Shown here: positions 42,858 through 53,041 of the stretch, piece by piece | Layout of the letters: every line of letters begins with the position of its first letter | How positions within the stretch are numbered: position 1 is the stretch's first letter | Notes under the pieces: generated by a model | What the model was told of the DNA's origin: nothing | Databases searched by the model: none | What the model saw: the letters and a program-made list of their open reading frames with translations, nothing else | Position numbers and translations under genes: made by a program | Origin: Paenibacillus lutrae | GTDB taxonomy: Bacteria; Bacillota; Bacilli; Paenibacillales; NBRC-103111 | DNA: 64,000 nt | Direction: 5' to 3' | Assembly (NCBI RefSeq): GCF_009757775.1 | Contig: NZ_RHLK01000002.1 | Coordinates: 316,113-380,112, forward strand

Positions 42858-43985
42858 TTGAACGAAAAGAGCAGCAACCCTAAAAAAATTAGGGTTCTTT
42901 TTTTTATCACTTCATTAGCCGGAGGAGGGGCAGAAAAAGTCGTTTCCTTGTTACTTTCTGCTCTGAATCCAAAAGTTTATGATTTACATCTGCTAGTTAA
43001 TCGGTATGAAGGGCCGTATGTCGATCTTATTCCTTCGCATGTAACAATCACCGAATTGAAATCCGAGCGATTACGAAGTTCATTGAAGCATATAGTAAAG
43101 GAATTAAAAGAGATCCAACCGGACGTAGTAATCTCACATTTGTGGGAAATAAACGTGCTTACGATACTGGCAAAAAAAATAGGTAAATTGAAATTTAAAA
43201 CGATTCTATGTGAACACAGTACGATTAATCGTAAAAGATTTTTTGGGGCAAATACGATTAGGAAGTGGGCATACAGCAAAAGTAATATAATCGTGGGCGT
43301 ATCAGAAGGTTTGGGGATAGAAATCGAACAAATTCTAAAGGTGGCTAAGAAAAAAATCAGAGTTATTTATAATCCCGTCATCGGAAATGATTTTGCAGCA
43401 CGGGTAAAGGCCCCATGTACTCATCCCTGGTTTCAGGAAGAAATTCCGGTACTTATTGGTTTAGGGCGGCTTGTACCGGAAAAAAGATTTGATTTATTTG
43501 TAGAAGCTATAAAAGAATTGAATAATTCGATGATTCCTGTAAGGGGGATTATTTTAGGAGAAGGTCCACTAAGGAAAGAACTCGAGAATCAAAGAGATTT
43601 GTTGAATCTAAATGGAACTATTGATCTCCTGGGATTTGTAGAAAACCCGCTCCCATACTTGAACTTAGGGTCTGTATTTATTCAAACTTCAGATTATGAA
43701 GGGTTACCCACCGCGTTGATTGAAGCGGTCGCCTGTGGCATAAAAATTGTAGCCACGAATACTCATACCGGGACGGAAGAAGTGTTGGGAAATGGTCTGT
43801 ATGGGCGGATCGTAAGCAGAGGCGATTTAAGGGGAATCGTAGAACAAACAAAAGAAATACTTCTAGAGAATGAGTGGAAAAAAAACAAGTGTCTACTTAT
43901 AGAAAACAGCCCCTTCTCTTTAATTAAAGCAACCAACCAATATTCTCAGCTTATTGCAGAAGTAATGAAGGCGGATAGTGCTTAA
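42858..43985 (+). CDS. Glycosyltransferase family 4
   Basis: A 375-residue GT-B fold retaining glycosyltransferase. The N-terminal domain begins RVLFFITSLAGGGAEKVVSL, and the C-terminal domain has GLGRLVPEKRFDLF and the E-x7-E-type block DYEGLPTALIEAVACG. It adds one sugar of the repeat unit using a nucleotide sugar; the donor is unknown. The frame is open from GTG 42849; I prefer TTG 42858, which is better spaced from AAAGG. AT-rich. Confidence 0.87.
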   Translation: MNEKSSNPKKIRVLFFITSLAGGGAEKVVSLLLSALNPKVYDLHLLVNRYEGPYVDLIPSHVTITELKSERLRSSLKHIVKELKEIQPDVVISHLWEINVLTILAKKIGKLKFKTILCEHSTINRKRFFGANTIRKWAYSKSNIIVGVSEGLGIEIEQILKVAKKKIRVIYNPVIGNDFAARVKAPCTHPWFQEEIPVLIGLGRLVPEKRFDLFVEAIKELNNSMIPVRGIILGEGPLRKELENQRDLLNLNGTIDLLGFVENPLPYLNLGSVFIQTSDYEGLPTALIEAVACGIKIVATNTHTGTEEVLGNGLYGRIVSRGDLRGIVEQTKEILLENEWKKNKCLLIENSPFSLIKATNQYSQLIAEVMKADSA

Positions 43986-44004
43986 TTCATGCTTATAAAA
44001 ACAG

Positions 44005-44829
44005 TTGAAGGTAGTGGACCATTTGATAGACATTAGCATTATTATGAGTGTGTATAATGATGAGAATTATTTAGAAGAGAGTATAAATTCTATATTGAAT
44101 CAGACCTTCACTAATTGGGAATGCATCATTATTAATGATGCTTCTAAAGACAGGTCTAGTGAAATAATCGAACATTATAGTGCCATAGAACCGCGTATAA
44201 AAGTAATCAACCTCCCAGTGAATCAAGGGTTAGCTAACGCTTTGAATATGGGCATAAAAAATGCTAACGGGACTTATATTGCTAGACACGATAGTGACGA
44301 CATTATGCTGCCGGATCGATTATCTAAACAATTTGACTTTATGGAGACTCATAAAGAGATTGGCGTTCTAGGCTCATTTGCGAAGATAATTGATGAAGAC
44401 GGGGTATTGAAGGGGAGCATTATTACTCCACGTATACCAAACTCAAATAATATTTGTAAAGGCAATCCTGTTATCCATCCTTCTGTTTTTATTAGAAAAG
44501 AATTATTTAATCAGATCGGAAGCTATGATTCATCTTTGAGAAGATGTCAGGATTATGCGTTATGGTTCCATTTTATTTCGCGCGGTGTTAATTTTTATAA
44601 TCTGGAGGAAGAATTATTACTATATAGGATTACAAGAAGTTCCTATTCTAAAAAAAAGTTCAGGTACCGTTGGTCTGAAGCTCAAATTATTTGGAAGGGA
44701 TGTCGGAAATTAAATAAGAAATTTACAGGTTTAGTATACGCGATTAAACCTATTTTAGTTGGGGTGTTGCCAAAAGATATTTACCGCCATATACAATTTA
44801 AAAAATCTTTTAGTAAAAGCCATTCGTAA
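44005..44829 (+). CDS. Glycosyltransferase family 2
   Basis: A GT-A fold inverting glycosyltransferase of up to 274 residues: ISIIMSVYNDENYLEESINS at the N-terminus, IINDASKDRS, and the D-x-D-like metal site RHDSDDIM. The C-terminal part is basic and may touch the membrane. The start is uncertain: TTG 44005 opens the frame, and GTG 44014 or TTG 44023 (after AAGGT) are alternatives. AT-rich like its neighbours. Adds a sugar of the repeat unit; acceptor and donor unknown. Confidence 0.85.
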   Translation: MKVVDHLIDISIIMSVYNDENYLEESINSILNQTFTNWECIIINDASKDRSSEIIEHYSAIEPRIKVINLPVNQGLANALNMGIKNANGTYIARHDSDDIMLPDRLSKQFDFMETHKEIGVLGSFAKIIDEDGVLKGSIITPRIPNSNNICKGNPVIHPSVFIRKELFNQIGSYDSSLRRCQDYALWFHFISRGVNFYNLEEELLLYRITRSSYSKKKFRYRWSEAQIIWKGCRKLNKKFTGLVYAIKPILVGVLPKDIYRHIQFKKSFSKSHS

Positions 44830-44841
44830 CAGGAGGTTAAC

Positions 44842-45867
44842 ATGATTCTAATAACAGGGGCAGCGGGCTTTATTGGAGCGCACCTTTCCAGACGCCTTAC
44901 GCAGGACGGATATGACGTAATAGGCGTGGATAATTTAAACGAATATTATGACGTTCAGTTAAAAAGGGATCGGCTGAAATGGCTGCAAAGTGAAAATTTT
45001 AAATTCCATGAACTTGGTCTTGAGAATGGGGCAGAATTAAACGCTGTCTTCGAACGATATAATCCCAGAATCGTGATTAACCTGGCTGCACAAGCGGGGG
45101 TAAGATACAGTCTGGAAAATCCCTCGGCCTATATCTCCTCCAATATTACCGGCTTCACAAATATTCTCGAAGCTTGCCGGCACTATAAAGTAGATCATCT
45201 GATCTATGCGTCCTCAAGCTCTGTATACGGGGCCAACAAGAAGATTCCTTTCGCCGTCACGGACAGTGTGGATCATCCTGTAAGCTTGTATGCCGCAACC
45301 AAGAAATCCAACGAGCTTATGGCACATACATACAGCCATCTGTTCGGGCTTCCGACTACAGGCCTCCGGTTTTTTACGGTTTATGGTCCTTGGGGACGTC
45401 CGGACATGGCTTATTTTTCTTTTACGGGAAAAATTCTTGCAGGAAAGCCTATTCAGATCTTCAATCACGGTGAAATGCGGCGCGATTTTACTTATATCGA
45501 CGATATCGTCGAAGGCATAGTCAGACTGATTGACTGCCCGCCTGCCAATAGACCGGAAAGTGAGCTGAGCAGTTCAACAGCTCCTTATAAAATCTATAAT
45601 ATCGGCAACAATCAACCTGTTGAATTAATGAAGTTTGTCCGCATTCTAGAACAGCACCTGGATAGAAAAGCGGTTATGGAGCTGCTCCCGATGCAGCCGG
45701 GCGACGTTAAAGAAACGTTTGCAGACATTGAGGAATTAAAGAAGGATACCGGCTTCTCGCCATCGACGTCCCTGGAGCAGGGCCTCCGGAATTTCGTGAG
45801 CTGGTATTTGGATTACTACCAAATAAACGAATCTGCAGTTTCCACCAAAACTAATGATGGTCGGTGA
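44842..45867 (+). CDS. NAD-dependent epimerase, probable UDP-glucuronate 4-epimerase
   Basis: A 341-residue extended SDR enzyme with GAAGFIG (near 6-12), ASSSSVYG and the catalytic Tyr150-x-x-x-Lys154 (LYAATKKSNEL). The segment DNLNEYYDVQLKRDRL is characteristic of CapI/WbnF UDP-GlcA 4-epimerases that form UDP-galacturonate. This agrees with the UDP-glucose dehydrogenase in the same operon, which supplies UDP-GlcA. GC content returns to the chromosomal norm from here on. Confidence 0.86.
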   Translation: MILITGAAGFIGAHLSRRLTQDGYDVIGVDNLNEYYDVQLKRDRLKWLQSENFKFHELGLENGAELNAVFERYNPRIVINLAAQAGVRYSLENPSAYISSNITGFTNILEACRHYKVDHLIYASSSSVYGANKKIPFAVTDSVDHPVSLYAATKKSNELMAHTYSHLFGLPTTGLRFFTVYGPWGRPDMAYFSFTGKILAGKPIQIFNHGEMRRDFTYIDDIVEGIVRLIDCPPANRPESELSSSTAPYKIYNIGNNQPVELMKFVRILEQHLDRKAVMELLPMQPGDVKETFADIEELKKDTGFSPSTSLEQGLRNFVSWYLDYYQINESAVSTKTNDGR

Positions 45868-45870
45868 AGC

Positions 45871-47001
45871 ATGAGAACCGTATTATTCGTTACGACTGTT
45901 GATACAACTGTGCGGGCCTTCCTCCTGCCGCATATCCGGTATTTTCTGGAGAGGGGCTATCATGTGGAGATCGCGACGGGTGTGCTGGACAGGAATTGGC
46001 TTGAGCGGCAGCTTCCTGATGTTCCGTTACACGCTATTTCTTTTCATAGAAGCATTAAGAGCCCCGATAACTTAAAAGCATTCCTGGCGATCAGGAAGCT
46101 GCTGCTTACGAATAAATATGATCTTATTCATGTGCACACGCCTATAGCTTCTTTTGTCACAAGGCTGGCGAGCATTTTCACAAGATCTCAAGTGCTGTAT
46201 ACGGCTCATGGATTTCACTTTAACGAGAATGGAAGTTTCCTTGGAAACTTCCTTTTTAAATGGGCGGAGAAACTAGCCGGGTACCGAACGGATAAGCTGA
46301 TTGTTATTAATACGGACGATAAGAATGCGGCTTCGCAAATTGTCCCTGCCCACAAAATTTCTTATATTAAGGGTGTCGGTATTGACACGGAGCTGTATAA
46401 ACCGGCAGTGGATGAAGGATCTAGAGCCGCGTTTAAGCATGAACTGGGTATAGCCCCTCGAACCAAGGTCGTCACCCATATTGCTGAATTTAACGGCAAC
46501 AAGAGGCAGATTGATGTCGTAGAGGCTGTCGATTGTTTGAAGAAGAGCGGTGTAGAAGACTTTATCGTGCTTCTCGTGGGGAACGGAAGCAGTTTGGAAG
46601 AAATTCAAGAGATCATCAGATCCAAAAATTTAGAAGACCGAATCCAGTGTTTAGGATACCGAAGCGATATAGCAGAGGTACTGAGCATCTCGGATATCGG
46701 TCTTTTGGTTTCTTTAAGGGAAGGTTTGCCCCGATCCATCATGGAGATGATGGCGATGGAGATTCCTGTCATTGCCACCGAGATCCGGGGAAACCGGGAT
46801 CTTATCCGCGATGGAGAAACGGGGTATTTGGTGCCTGTCAAAAGTCCGGAACTGTTGGCTCAAAAAATGAAGGAGCTCTTGGTGAACGAGGAACGCAGAC
46901 GATTGTTCGGCCAAAATGCGCGCGAGCGTGTTCTAACAGAGTTCGCACTTCCAAGAATCATTACAAATATGGAACTGGTATATAAGGAGTTGGGGATATG
47001 A
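45871..47001 (+). CDS. Glycosyltransferase family 4 (EpsD-like)
   Basis: A 376-residue GT-B enzyme beginning TVLFVTTVDTTVRAFLLPHI, with HVHTPIASFVTRL, YTAHGFHF and the C-terminal donor-site block SLREGLPRSIMEMMAMEIPV. It resembles the B. subtilis EpsD/CapM group, which often adds the second sugar onto the lipid-linked primer. Three bases separate it from the upstream epimerase and it overlaps the next gene by four bases (ATGA). Confidence 0.9.
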   Translation: MRTVLFVTTVDTTVRAFLLPHIRYFLERGYHVEIATGVLDRNWLERQLPDVPLHAISFHRSIKSPDNLKAFLAIRKLLLTNKYDLIHVHTPIASFVTRLASIFTRSQVLYTAHGFHFNENGSFLGNFLFKWAEKLAGYRTDKLIVINTDDKNAASQIVPAHKISYIKGVGIDTELYKPAVDEGSRAAFKHELGIAPRTKVVTHIAEFNGNKRQIDVVEAVDCLKKSGVEDFIVLLVGNGSSLEEIQEIIRSKNLEDRIQCLGYRSDIAEVLSISDIGLLVSLREGLPRSIMEMMAMEIPVIATEIRGNRDLIRDGETGYLVPVKSPELLAQKMKELLVNEERRRLFGQNARERVLTEFALPRIITNMELVYKELGI

Positions 47002-47933
47002 AGGTATTGGTTACGGGCGGAGCAGGTTTTATCGGTTCTCATGTGGTGGATCAACTGATTCAAGAAAACCATCAGGTTGTTATAACGGATAACCTGAGCA
47101 CAGGTAATGAAGCATATTTAAACCCCGAAGCGAAGTTCTATCACGTATCCATTGAATCCGATGATATGGGGGCGATATTCGCATCGGAGTCTCCTGAGGT
47201 CGTCATTCATCTTGCCGCTCAGATTGATGTTCAGAAATCGCTGCATGATCCCCAGTATGATGCGGCGATTAACATTCTAGGTACAATCCATCTATTGGAA
47301 CTTTGCAAAACTCATCAAACCCGCAAGTTTATATACTCTTCTTCTGCTGCTGTGTATGGCAATCCGAACTACTTGGCGATTGACGAACAGCATCCCATCC
47401 AGCCTTTGTCCTCCTACGGCATTTCCAAATATACGCCTGAGAAATATATCCGCATGTATGCGGATTTAACGGGCCTCGATTACACTATTCTGCGCTACGC
47501 GAATGTATACGGGGCGAGGCAGATCCCTAAGGGTGAGGGCGGTGTAGTCTCCATATTCGTAGACAAACTTCTTGCCGGAGAGAGCCCGATCATTTTTGGG
47601 GACGGCCTGCAGACCCGGGATTTTATTTATGTAGGAGACGTTGCAAGAGCCAATATAGCAGCCATGTATGAGGGAAGTCGCGAAGTTGTTAATATCAGCA
47701 CGAATTCACCCACCTCTGTTTCTGATTTGTACAGCATAATCGCAGATATCTATAAGACGGATTTGCGTCCTCAGCTTGCACAAGCGAGAGACGGCGATAT
47801 TCTGCACAGTTATCTGGATAATGCCAAAGCTGCGCGGGTTCTGGGATGGAAACCGCAGATTAGTCTTCTTGAGGGTCTTAACAAGACAGTCGAGTATTAC
47901 CAATCCATTCACAAGACGAAGGTACTGCTGTAA
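46998..47933 (+). CDS. NAD-dependent sugar epimerase (GalE-like)
   Basis: A 311-residue extended [19 protein letters not shown] at the N-terminus, SSSAAVYGN and [11 protein letters not shown] with the catalytic Tyr/Lys pair, and [11 protein letters not shown]. It resembles UDP-glucose 4-epimerases of the short Bacillus/archaeal type (YtcB-like) and would interconvert UDP-Glc/UDP-Gal or the GlcNAc/GalNAc forms. ATGA overlap with the previous gene indicates coupled translation. Confidence 0.85.
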   Translation: MKVLVTGGAGFIGSHVVDQLIQENHQVVITDNLSTGNEAYLNPEAKFYHVSIESDDMGAIFASESPEVVIHLAAQIDVQKSLHDPQYDAAINILGTIHLLELCKTHQTRKFIYSSSAAVYGNPNYLAIDEQHPIQPLSSYGISKYTPEKYIRMYADLTGLDYTILRYANVYGARQIPKGEGGVVSIFVDKLLAGESPIIFGDGLQTRDFIYVGDVARANIAAMYEGSREVVNISTNSPTSVSDLYSIIADIYKTDLRPQLAQARDGDILHSYLDNAKAARVLGWKPQISLLEGLNKTVEYYQSIHKTKVLL

Positions 47934-47964
47934 TCAGTTAGAGATAGGAATTGGAGGGACCGGT

Positions 47965-48864
47965 ATGAAGGTGAAAAAAGCGATAATTCCCGCAGCTGGC
48001 TTAGGGACCCGATTTCTCCCGGCAACGAAGGCACAGCCCAAAGAAATGCTGCCCATTGTAGATAAGCCGACGATTCAATATATTGTGGAAGAAGCAATTG
48101 AATCCGGAATTGAAGATATTCTAATCATCAGCGGACGCGGGAAAAGAGCGATAGAGGACCATTTCGATAAGTCTTTCGAGCTCGAAGAAACTTTGGAGAA
48201 CAAAGGGAAATTCGAAGAGCTGGAACGAATCAGGGAAATATCCAATTTGGCTAATATTCATTATATCCGACAAAAAGAGCCTAAGGGATTAGGTCATGCT
48301 ATATACTGCGCCAAGACATTTATCGGCAATGAACCCTTTGCCGTTCTTCTGGGGGATGATATCGTTCAATCCGCTAAACCATGCACCCGGCAATTGATGG
48401 AAGTCTATGAGGAACACCAGTCCACTGTTGTCGGAGTCCAGTGGGTGCCTGACCAGGATGTTCACAAATACGGAATCGTGGATGCGGGAGGGCAGGCGGT
48501 ACATTCCAATATCATTACCATACGTTCCCTGGTGGAGAAACCTGCCGTAGGAAGCGCGCCATCCAATTATGCGATCATGGGGCGGTACATCTTATGCCCT
48601 GAGATTTTTGATATTCTCGAGACCCAAGAGGAAGGTGCAGGGGGAGAAATTCAATTGACGGATGCCATTCGCAAACTGAACGATATTCATCCGGTGCTCG
48701 CTTATCAGTTCGATGGAGTCCGTTACGATGTCGGTGATAAATTCGGTTTTATTAAAGCAACGATAGATTTCGCACTTCAGAGAGAAGATCTCAGACAGGA
48801 AGTCCGCAGTTATCTTCACCGGATTTTTGAGAAAGAGCTTATGGTTCAGGGAGGAATATTATGA
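47965..48864 (+). CDS. gtaB: UTP-glucose-1-phosphate uridylyltransferase
   Basis: This 299-residue enzyme makes UDP-glucose. It has the nucleotidyltransferase signature [35 protein letters not shown], the GDDIV stretch and VEKP, all as in GalU/GtaB. ATG 47965 follows GGAGGGA; the frame is open far upstream (47776) only by chance. It feeds the next gene, UDP-glucose dehydrogenase, with which it overlaps by four bases. Confidence 0.95.
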   Translation: MKVKKAIIPAAGLGTRFLPATKAQPKEMLPIVDKPTIQYIVEEAIESGIEDILIISGRGKRAIEDHFDKSFELEETLENKGKFEELERIREISNLANIHYIRQKEPKGLGHAIYCAKTFIGNEPFAVLLGDDIVQSAKPCTRQLMEVYEEHQSTVVGVQWVPDQDVHKYGIVDAGGQAVHSNIITIRSLVEKPAVGSAPSNYAIMGRYILCPEIFDILETQEEGAGGEIQLTDAIRKLNDIHPVLAYQFDGVRYDVGDKFGFIKATIDFALQREDLRQEVRSYLHRIFEKELMVQGGIL

Positions 48865-50198
48865 ACAGGATCGGTGTGATCGGGACTGGATATGTCGGTT
48901 TAGTATCGGGAACATGTTTTGCGGAAGTAGGGCATAAGGTTGTCTGCTGCGACATTGATGAGTCCAAAATAACCCGCTTGAAGCAATTCAATATCCCAAT
49001 CTTTGAGCCCGGATTAGAGGAACTGGTGAAGAAGAATGCCGCAGAGGGCAGACTTTCCTTCTCTTCTGATATTGCCGGCGTCATTAAGGACTCGGCTGTT
49101 ATCTTTATTGCAGTCGGCACCCCGATGTCAGCCAGCGGCGAGGCGGATCTTAGTTATGTTAAAGAAGCGGCAAGAATGATAGGCCGCAATATGAATACAC
49201 ATAAGATCATCGTGACCAAAAGTACCGTCCCGGTCGGAACCGGCCGTCTTCTGGAATCCTTAATCCGTGACAATCTCCCGGACTCCTCGCAGACTTTCGA
49301 CGTTGTCTCGAATCCCGAATTTCTAAGAGAAGGCTCCGCTATCCATGATTGCATGAATATGGAGAGAGCTGTAATAGGAGCCGGCAATGCTCAAGCGGCA
49401 GAGGCAATTGCGGAGCTGCATGCCCCCTTTGAAACCACTATTTTCAAGACCAGCCTTGAGAGTGCAGAGATGATTAAATACGCAGCGAATACTTTTCTGG
49501 CTACGAAAATTTCCTTCATCAATGCGATCGCCAATATTTGCGGCAAAGTGGGGGCGGATGTAACAGAAGTAGCCGCCGGAATGGGCCTGGACAGCCGGAT
49601 CGGCAATAAGTTTCTGCAGGCTGGCATCGGGTATGGCGGCTCTTGTTTTCCCAAAGACACGTATGCTCTTAAACATATTGCGGAGGAAGCCGGCTACTCC
49701 TTCAAATTACTCGAAGCTGTCATTGAGACGAATGAAAATCAGCGCCTCTTAATTATGGATGGACTGGTTCAGTCACTAGGCAGCTTGCGGGGGAAGAAAA
49801 TAGCTGTGTTAGGACTCTCATTCAAGCCGAATACCGATGATGTGCGCGAAGCCCCCTCTCTCAGCCTGATTCCAAGAATGCTGGAGATGGGCGCAGACGT
49901 GTGCGCTTATGATCCGATTGCGATTAGGGAAGCGGGCCAATATCTGCCTGATGAAGTGGACTATGCCCATGAACTTTACGAATGCGTCACGGATTGTGAC
50001 GCCTGCGTTATTCTAACGGAATGGAGTGAGATAGTGAATATGGATCTGGAGCGTGTACATCGCCTTCTCCGAAGCCCGGTCATGATCGATGGCCGCAATT
50101 GCTTCGAGCTGGATGTCATGCGGGCGCATCAATTTGAGTATCACTCGGTTGGACGGCAGGTGATCCGGACGGCGGTGCCTGCGGCTGTTACTGTATAA
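48861..50198 (+). CDS. ugd: UDP-glucose 6-dehydrogenase
   Basis: This 445-residue enzyme oxidises UDP-Glc to UDP-GlcA with two NAD. It has the N-terminal [18 protein letters not shown], the VPVGTG and NPEFLREG blocks, the catalytic Cys in [11 protein letters not shown], and the C-terminal [19 protein letters not shown]. It supplies UDP-GlcA to the 44842 epimerase, so the exopolysaccharide probably contains uronic acids. ATGA overlap with gtaB. Confidence 0.95.
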   Translation: MNRIGVIGTGYVGLVSGTCFAEVGHKVVCCDIDESKITRLKQFNIPIFEPGLEELVKKNAAEGRLSFSSDIAGVIKDSAVIFIAVGTPMSASGEADLSYVKEAARMIGRNMNTHKIIVTKSTVPVGTGRLLESLIRDNLPDSSQTFDVVSNPEFLREGSAIHDCMNMERAVIGAGNAQAAEAIAELHAPFETTIFKTSLESAEMIKYAANTFLATKISFINAIANICGKVGADVTEVAAGMGLDSRIGNKFLQAGIGYGGSCFPKDTYALKHIAEEAGYSFKLLEAVIETNENQRLLIMDGLVQSLGSLRGKKIAVLGLSFKPNTDDVREAPSLSLIPRMLEMGADVCAYDPIAIREAGQYLPDEVDYAHELYECVTDCDACVILTEWSEIVNMDLERVHRLLRSPVMIDGRNCFELDVMRAHQFEYHSVGRQVIRTAVPAAVTV

Positions 50199-50251
50199 AA
50201 TCCCTGTTTCTATATCGGAAGGGAAATCCAATAACAATAAGTGGTGAAACC

Positions 50252-50869
50252 ATGGTGAAAAGAAGTTTTGATTTGATCGTATCCATAACAGGGCTTCTTC
50301 TGCTTCTCCCCTTTATTCTTCTTTTGGCATTACTGATCCGTTCGAAGCTGGGGAGTCCGGTCCTTTTTAAGCAGCAGCGGCCCGGACTGCACGGAGAACC
50401 TTTTTATGTATACAAATTTAGGACTATGAATAATGAGAAAGATGAGAACGGTGTTCTGCTGCCGGATCATATCAGGCTCACTGCATTTGGCAAGGTGCTT
50501 AGAAAATTAAGTTTGGATGAACTACCCCAGTTGGCGAATGTTCTAAAAGGAGATCTGAGTCTGGTGGGTCCCCGTCCGCTTCTGATGGATTATTTAAATC
50601 GCTATACACCTGAGCAAGCGAGAAGACACAGTGTCAAACCAGGGATTACCGGCTGGGCTCAAGTGAATGGAAGAAACGCGATCACCTGGGAGCAGAAGTT
50701 TGAACTTGACGTATGGTATGTGGATCATCAATCGTTCTGGCTGGATATGAGAATTTTGCTGCTCACGTTCAAGAAAGTATTCAAGTCGGAAGGAATAAGC
50801 CAAGCGGGTCATGTAACGATGCCTGCATTTATGGGGATGGATGATAAAGGGAGTAACGCTCCGTTATGA
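50252..50869 (+). CDS. Initiating sugar-phosphate transferase (PglC/EpsL type)
   Basis: This 205-residue bacterial sugar transferase puts the first sugar phosphate on undecaprenyl phosphate. It has one N-terminal re-entrant hydrophobic segment (about 9-31), the FRTM block, LRKLSLDELPQL with the catalytic Asp-Glu pair, GPRPLL and KPGITGWAQVNGRN. The small monotopic PglC-like form and the neighbouring diNAcBac genes suggest that diNAcBac-phosphate is the first sugar. It overlaps the acetyltransferase gene by four bases. Confidence 0.93.
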   Translation: MVKRSFDLIVSITGLLLLLPFILLLALLIRSKLGSPVLFKQQRPGLHGEPFYVYKFRTMNNEKDENGVLLPDHIRLTAFGKVLRKLSLDELPQLANVLKGDLSLVGPRPLLMDYLNRYTPEQARRHSVKPGITGWAQVNGRNAITWEQKFELDVWYVDHQSFWLDMRILLLTFKKVFKSEGISQAGHVTMPAFMGMDDKGSNAPL

Positions 50870-51537
50870 AGGATCTTATTATCGTTGGTGCGGGAGGACA
50901 GGGGCGGGAAACCGTCCAGCTGGTCCGCGACATCAACCGAAATACTAGCGAGTGGAACCTGCTCGGATTTTTGGATGATCGTGAGGAACTTCTGGATAAG
51001 CAGGTGATGGGATTCCCTGTCTTAGGAGATTTGAATAAGCTGGCCGATTCGCCTTACAATCAAGCTTATTTCATATGTGCAGTAGGGGACTCCCTGGTAA
51101 GACTGGAAATAGTCGGAAGGATGAAAGAAATTCAACCGGCTTGCGCTTTTGCAACATTAATCCATCCTACGGCGGTGATCGGGGATCGAATACATATTGG
51201 TGAAGGAACTGTAATCTGTGCTCAATGTGTAGTGACTACGAATATCCGCATCGGGGACCATGTGCTTGTTAATTATTGCTCCAGTATAGGCCATGATTCC
51301 GCTTTGGAGGAAGGGGTCACCCTGCTTCCCGGATCCAGAATATCTGGCGGCGCTATACTTGGACAATCTTGCAGTATTGGCTCAGGTGCTGTTGTTCTGC
51401 CCGGTATTGATATTGGGCATGGCGCGATTATTGGTGCAGGTGCTGTTGTCAATAGATCGATTCCTTCGTGGAGTACAGCAGTGGGTGTCCCGGCAAAAGT
51501 TATCAAATCCCATAATAAGAACTGGCAGGTGCTGTGA
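50866..51537 (+). CDS. Sugar O/N-acetyltransferase (PglD/EpsM type)
   Basis: A 223-residue protein with an N-terminal Rossmann-like domain (IIVGAGGQGRETVQLV) and a C-terminal left-handed beta-helix of hexapeptide repeats with the catalytic His in NYCSSIGHDSALEEG. It would acetylate UDP-4-amino-4,6-dideoxy-GlcNAc to UDP-diNAcBac. Coupled by overlap to genes on both sides. Confidence 0.93.
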   Translation: MKDLIIVGAGGQGRETVQLVRDINRNTSEWNLLGFLDDREELLDKQVMGFPVLGDLNKLADSPYNQAYFICAVGDSLVRLEIVGRMKEIQPACAFATLIHPTAVIGDRIHIGEGTVICAQCVVTTNIRIGDHVLVNYCSSIGHDSALEEGVTLLPGSRISGGAILGQSCSIGSGAVVLPGIDIGHGAIIGAGAVVNRSIPSWSTAVGVPAKVIKSHNKNWQVL

Positions 51538-51539
51538 AA

Positions 51540-52688
51540 ATGAGTCGTGTTTATTTATCGCCTCCGCATATCGGAGAAAAGGAACAAGAATACGTACGTG
51601 AAGCCTTTTCTTCGAACTGGATTGCTCCTCTTGGTCCACACGTGGATGCCTTCGAGCAAGAGATCGCCGCTTATGTTGGAACAGCCGGAGCTGCCGCTTT
51701 GAGTTCAGGGACAGCGGCTTTGCATCTTGCTCTCAAATTAGTCGGCGTTAGTCGTGGTGATAGCGTCTTTTGTTCGTCCCTTACTTTTGTAGCAAGTGCC
51801 AATCCTATCCTCTATGAGGGCGCCGCTCCCGTATTTATCGATTCCGAGCCGGATAGCTGGAATATGTCCCCTCTGGCATTGGAACGTGCATTCTTACAGG
51901 CGGAGAAGAACGGGAAATTGCCTAAAGCCGTTGTCGTTGTAAATTTGTATGGACAGAGTGCGGATTATGACGCAATTCTCGCACTTTGCGACAGCTATCA
52001 GGTACCGGTTATTGAAGATGCGGCGGAATCGCTAGGAGCTACATACCAAGGTAAAGCAAGCGGAACGCTCGGTAAGTTCGGCATTTTCTCTTTTAACGGA
52101 AACAAAATCATTACCACCTCCGGCGGAGGCATGCTCGTATCCGATGACACGGAAGCTCTGGAGAAGGCGCGCTTTTGGGCGACCCAGGCCAGGGATCAGG
52201 CTCCGCATTACCAGCATAGTGAAACAGGGTATAACTATAGACTTAGTAATATACTGGCCGGTGTGGGACGTGGACAGCTGCAGGTTTTGGAGGATAGGGT
52301 GAATGCCCGCAGACAAGTTTTTGAGAGATATAACAAAGCGCTGGGTGAAATCGAAGGAATCCGTTTTATGCCGGAGGCTGAGTACGGAAGATCGACCCGC
52401 TGGCTGACCACTCTGACAATCGATCCGGACATAACGGGGGTGAGCGCTTCCGAGATCTTGAACAAACTTACCTCTGACAGCATTGAAGCAAGGCCGGTTT
52501 GGAAACCGCTGCACCTGCAACCTCTCTTTAAAGAGAGCAGTTACTACTCGCACCTTGAGGAAAATAGTGTGTCCGAACGCTTATTCCAAACGGGAATCTG
52601 TATTCCTTCCGGTTCCAGCCTATCTGAGTCGGATCAGAATCGCGTCATTGATCACATATTATCGGTTGTAAAATATGCCGTTCGTTAA
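51540..52688 (+). CDS. PLP-dependent sugar aminotransferase (PglE/EpsN type)
   Basis: A 382-residue DegT/DnrJ/EryC1/StrS enzyme that aminates the 4-keto sugar made by the dehydratase. It begins VYLSPPHIGEKEQEYVREAF, has LSSGTAALHLAL, VIEDAAESLGATYQGK and the PLP lysine in FGIFSFNGNKIITTSGGGM. I chose ATG 51540, eight bases after AGGTG; GTG 51534 overlaps the previous stop. It is the last enzyme gene of the operon. Confidence 0.94.
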   Translation: MSRVYLSPPHIGEKEQEYVREAFSSNWIAPLGPHVDAFEQEIAAYVGTAGAAALSSGTAALHLALKLVGVSRGDSVFCSSLTFVASANPILYEGAAPVFIDSEPDSWNMSPLALERAFLQAEKNGKLPKAVVVVNLYGQSADYDAILALCDSYQVPVIEDAAESLGATYQGKASGTLGKFGIFSFNGNKIITTSGGGMLVSDDTEALEKARFWATQARDQAPHYQHSETGYNYRLSNILAGVGRGQLQVLEDRVNARRQVFERYNKALGEIEGIRFMPEAEYGRSTRWLTTLTIDPDITGVSASEILNKLTSDSIEARPVWKPLHLQPLFKESSYYSHLEENSVSERLFQTGICIPSGSSLSESDQNRVIDHILSVVKYAVR

Positions 52689-52727
52689 TTGGCTGGTATG
52701 GATGGTATACCCGGGGTGGATGAACGT

Positions 52728-52907
52728 ATGACTTCAGAAAATGAAAGAATGTACCTCATTTGGGAACTGGAACAATTTATCCAAAAGGTAGAGGAGACGA
52801 ATGAACCTGCAGAGACTCTTCAGCCGTTCATGGATGATATTAGAAGTATTATGATTAAACATGTAAAAGTAGCCGGCAGCATCAATTTGTACCCTGTCGA
52901 CAGATAG
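52728..52907 (+). CDS. Small hypothetical protein at the end of the eps operon
   Basis: A 59-residue acidic, probably helical protein (MTSENERMYLIWELEQFIQK ...). ATG 52728 is seven bases after GGGGTGGA; the frame is open from TTG 52689 without an RBS. It follows the aminotransferase by 39 bases and precedes the operon terminator, so it is co-transcribed. I do not recognise a family. Confidence 0.65.
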   Translation: MTSENERMYLIWELEQFIQKVEETNEPAETLQPFMDDIRSIMIKHVKVAGSINLYPVDR

Positions 52908-52920
52908 CGATGGTTGGATC

Positions 52921-52959
52921 AATCCCCTAAGGACTTCATTGTTCTTAGGGGATTTTTTT
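52921..52959 (+). terminator. Terminator of the exopolysaccharide operon
   Basis: AATCCCCTAAG ... CTTAGGGGATT stem followed by seven T residues, 14 bases after the last small gene. Confidence 0.93.
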
Positions 52960-53041
52960 GTTTGGGCGAAGTGAAGTGGGGATTGGGATGGGAATCATTT
53001 ATAAAAAACTCTTAAAATGCAAAAAAACATAGATTTTCCTC

